From Desmodus rotundus (taxonomy: Eukaryota > Chordata > Mammalia > Chiroptera > Phyllostomidae), in assembly GCF_022682495.2 (NCBI RefSeq), contig NC_071387.1, forward strand, positions 150,768,347 through 150,832,346: a stretch of 64,000 bases of DNA. Direction: 5' to 3'. Below are positions 61,101 through 64,000 of the stretch, in pieces. The notes under the pieces are model-generated. The model was not told the DNA's origin. It saw only the letters and a program-made list of their open reading frames with translations, and ran no database searches. The position numbers and the translations under genes are program-made. Position 1 is the first letter of the stretch; each line of letters starts with the position of its first letter.

Positions 61101-64000
61101 TAGACTTGCCCTTTTCTGTTTATTTCTGTCTTTCTCCAGAGTCAGGAGAGGAAAGAAGTTTATGTTAAATGGTAAAATCCCGTGGTTGATAATGTCTCTA
61201 GGAGGTGACCACCTTTATTTTCACTGTACTCCAGTCTCCCCACCAGAAACCCATCTGAGCGCATCATTTTGGGGGGGTTACTCCCCATTATGTGCATTAT
61301 GATTCCTGCTACCTTTCGTCTTTGTCTTCCATATTATAATTCCTGCTACTGTCATTGAAATTCACCGGTGCCCTGTATCATCTGATGATCAAACTGCTAT
61401 CTAGGAATAGGAATGGGGCCACCCCTAGATAACATACACACATTTTATCACTGGCCTTGTGGACAAAGTATTTCTGATTTTCCTTGCCATTCCAGTCCTA
61501 TATATAAGCAGGTGTAAAAAAGGCTCTAGTTGGGATATCAGAGAGCAGATAGAGCATTAAAATGGACCCATTCACTCACACGGATGCTCTTCTTGGTTGA
61601 TAAGAATTGTACCTCTTCCTTCTATGAAACAATCTGGAAGAGAATTGGTCATAAAGGTTTTCTGAGCTTGGCAGCCTCATTAGACTTTTCTCTGTGTAAC
61701 ACAAAATAAGTAAAAGCAGATATCCACATAAGAAGTGTAACAAGCCACACTTAGCTTAAAAAAAACACAGGGTTTCAATTTCACTACATCATGAAATATG
61801 ATAGCTGCAAATTTCCAGCCATTGGGTGGCATATCGAAAGGAAAGATACAATCAAAGTTGTACTAACGACCCTGCTCCTCTCCATTCCCTGGAACACGAA
61901 CACAGTATGGTCCTTTTCTCACGTATCTCTCCTTGCTGACTAGGTCTTTGCAACTTGGGTTTGTAGGCTGGATTCAATGTAAGGGTATAAACTGTTTTGT
62001 GGATGACAGATTATGCATCTGGTTTCTTCTCCCCCAACCCCCATGTTCACCTTTATAGCGTTTTTTTTTTTCAAAAAGTAACGTGGTTTAAAAATCATTT
62101 TAAGTTGCCCAACATAAATGACAAAATCAAATATTGGATTCACAAACAATAGCCCTTATTGGTTTGTGACAAGTGATCCATCTTTTTACATTACTGCAGC
62201 TTTCTGAACCAGATTATTTTTCATAATTGATAATTTGTGAGTCATATATTTGTTATCTGTTCTTTTATGGCTTCGGAAATAGTGAATGATGCCCAAGATC
62301 ACTGTGCTTTTATAAAGAAAATTATTTTAGTGCAGTTTATTGGCTGGCATTTTCTGAAAGTGTGTTACCAGTAAGTTTTGCAGAGCATGTAACAAAGATA
62401 AAAGTAACATGCCTCCTCGCTAGCAAAAGACCTGACGGGTTTAGAATTCATAGTGATAATGTGGATTTGGTTTTAGAATTCATTCAGGTTTAGCATGAGA
62501 ACAATGCAAATACACAGATAAGAAGAGAAATGTCAAGTACAGCTTTGCAAGGTAAGAAAAAAATAGTTGTTATGGACAGTTTTCCCAATACACAGTCCAC
62601 ATTAAAACAACACATAAACACAGTAGGCTCCGTGCTGTGAGCATTACGGTTGTGACATGGAATAATGACACTGTTTCTTGTGACCAATAATTGCAGGTGA
62701 TTTTGATAGATATAGCCTTAGGATAAATATCTACCAATCATGATACAGTTTTTATTATTCAGCTGTATATTTTCTTTGTAAAACCTTCTTAACTGCAAAT
62801 AAGAAAAATCTTACCCTTTATTATGGTTTATAATTATGTTATGGTAGAATTAGGACTACACATGAATTTATTTGCCCTGGCAAATAATAATAAGGCGTTT
62901 ACAATCTGCTTTACCTAAGAGGGCAATATTAAAAAAAATTTTTAACCCTTAAATAATAATTCTCTCACCCATCCTGAACATTTTCACTAATTCTGTTCAC
63001 AGTAATACTGACAAAGTATAAATCAGTTGGCAAATAACAACACAATTTACTGAGAACTATATAAGGGGGAAAATATTGTTAGATGAATTAAATATTAATT
63101 TCACAGAAAATTTCTTATGAATCTGCTTTTAGAAATTATATGGTTCATCCTCAATCTTTATTAAAATTTTTCCTTAACAATTTAATTATAGAAAACTGTT
63201 TCTAATAAAAAGATCATGTACTTCATTAAAATAAAATTGAAAGCATTTAATCATTACATGATTATATTATCACTATGTACAATTAAACACCATATATAAA
63301 ACATTTGCTCTTCATGAGAATGTAAGAGTTGGGAAAAAAACACCTGTCGGTTGATGCCTTCACCACTTCCACTTTTGAAGTTACAGGTTCTATGACACCC
63401 CTTTACTACATCCCCTAATTGCTGAAAATGCATACCTTAGTTGGGGAAAAATACTGAACCTTACACAGTTGGCTCTAAATCAAAATAAACTAGCATCTGT
63501 ATTGTTAGCGCAATGCCCTTTTGTCGATGATTTTGTTATATTTGAACTCTTTAATTGAATTTCAGCTGAGATTATAACATCTAAAGATTTTAAACATACA
63601 TCATAAATAAAACTTTACTATTCAAAAGCAAACTCCAATTATGAAGAATACTATTCTTTCCTTATTCAACCTGCATATGTTCTAAATTGTGTTTAAAATT
63701 AAGGATGTGTGAAACATCTTCATCAGATGGGCAAGCAGAATGTTTGAACTGTAAAAATAGCAGTGCTGAAGAGTAGTTAACTTTCCTTTATGCATATCTT
63801 AGAATATGTTGACAGTGTTCCTCAGTGTCTGTAACAGTCTGAGAAGGATTTTGCTCTACCTTTTCAGATGTTTCATCGGCCTCATTTACGGCACGTGCCG
63901 TAATAGTGGGATATGTTTATTTGTACATATGGTGCGACAGATTGTTGATGTGTTTTAGCCATAATATATTATTCAGTTTTGAAACCTACTCTCTTTAGAG

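Larger units (their letters stand above)
47585..64000 (+). other. MCTP1: MCTP1 intron, first 16.4 kb (open at window end)
   Basis: No sequence encoding the expected transmembrane segments follows within the window, so the intron runs past 64000. A reverse MIR (49890-50095), L2-like fragments near 49540-49680 and 58060-58145, and a purine tract (56807-56838) are recognised. 48100-49030 is repeat-poor and compositionally complex. The remaining sequence (50100-64000) is AT-rich and I classify nothing more in it. Confidence 0.85.

Noticed and set aside
1..64000. Prokaryotic-style features (operons, CRISPR arrays, insertion sequences, phage)
   Set aside because: Spliced exons with GT-AG introns and mammalian repeats throughout show that this is vertebrate nuclear DNA.
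47585..64000. Search for the next MCTP1 exon (transmembrane segment 1)
   Set aside because: No open frame encodes the expected long hydrophobic segment after an acceptor, so the exon must be beyond the window.

Overview
This window is a piece of a mammalian nuclear genome, most probably from a bat (Chiroptera, Yangochiroptera). Two insertions point that way. One is a tRNA-derived VES-type SINE at 18377-18576, bounded by a perfect 14-bp target-site duplication. The other is an antisense ORF1-only LINE-1 (HAL1 or half-L1 type) at about 13046-15113, whose tails and 5' region resemble bat elements. The rest is AT-rich intronic DNA with old repeats shared by all mammals (MIR, L2, MER5, MER20, L1M).

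The window holds one gene, the middle of MCTP1 (multiple C2 and transmembrane domain containing 1), on the plus strand. Nine coding exons are visible: 3976-4140, 6750-6880, 19436-19622, 24343-24436, 42658-42760, 44505-44607, 44937-45038, 45417-45491 and 47465-47584. Their phases join perfectly into 1080 nt, or 360 uninterrupted codons. Residues are numbered 1-360 within this fragment throughout. They cover the linker after C2A, all of C2B (about 16-135), all of C2C (about 175-290), a short charged linker, and the start of the C-terminal membrane-anchored region. The 5' exons (N-terminus, C2A) and the 3' exons (both transmembrane segments, C-terminus) lie outside. All five calcium-ligand aspartates are present in both C2 domains, so the gene looks functional.

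Layout: 1-3975 is the upstream intron with MER5 and MIR copies, a local 80-bp duplication and a 24-bp hairpin. 3976-6880 holds two C2B exons. 6881-19435 is a 12.6-kb intron with a strong CTCF-type motif, a long L2, the HAL1 element and the VES SINE. 19436-24436 holds the end of C2B and the start of C2C. 24437-42657 is an 18.2-kb intron with hAT elements, L1M and L2 pieces and repeat-poor stretches. 42658-47584 is a compact cluster of five exons. 47585-64000 is the start of a long intron (at least 16.4 kb) with few recognisable repeats.

I see no second gene, no RNA gene with a known family signature, no CRISPR array and no novel multi-gene system. The most useful leads are regulatory or structural: a possible PTB-regulated skippable exon, a pre-miRNA-like hairpin, a CTCF motif and an intragenic HAL1.
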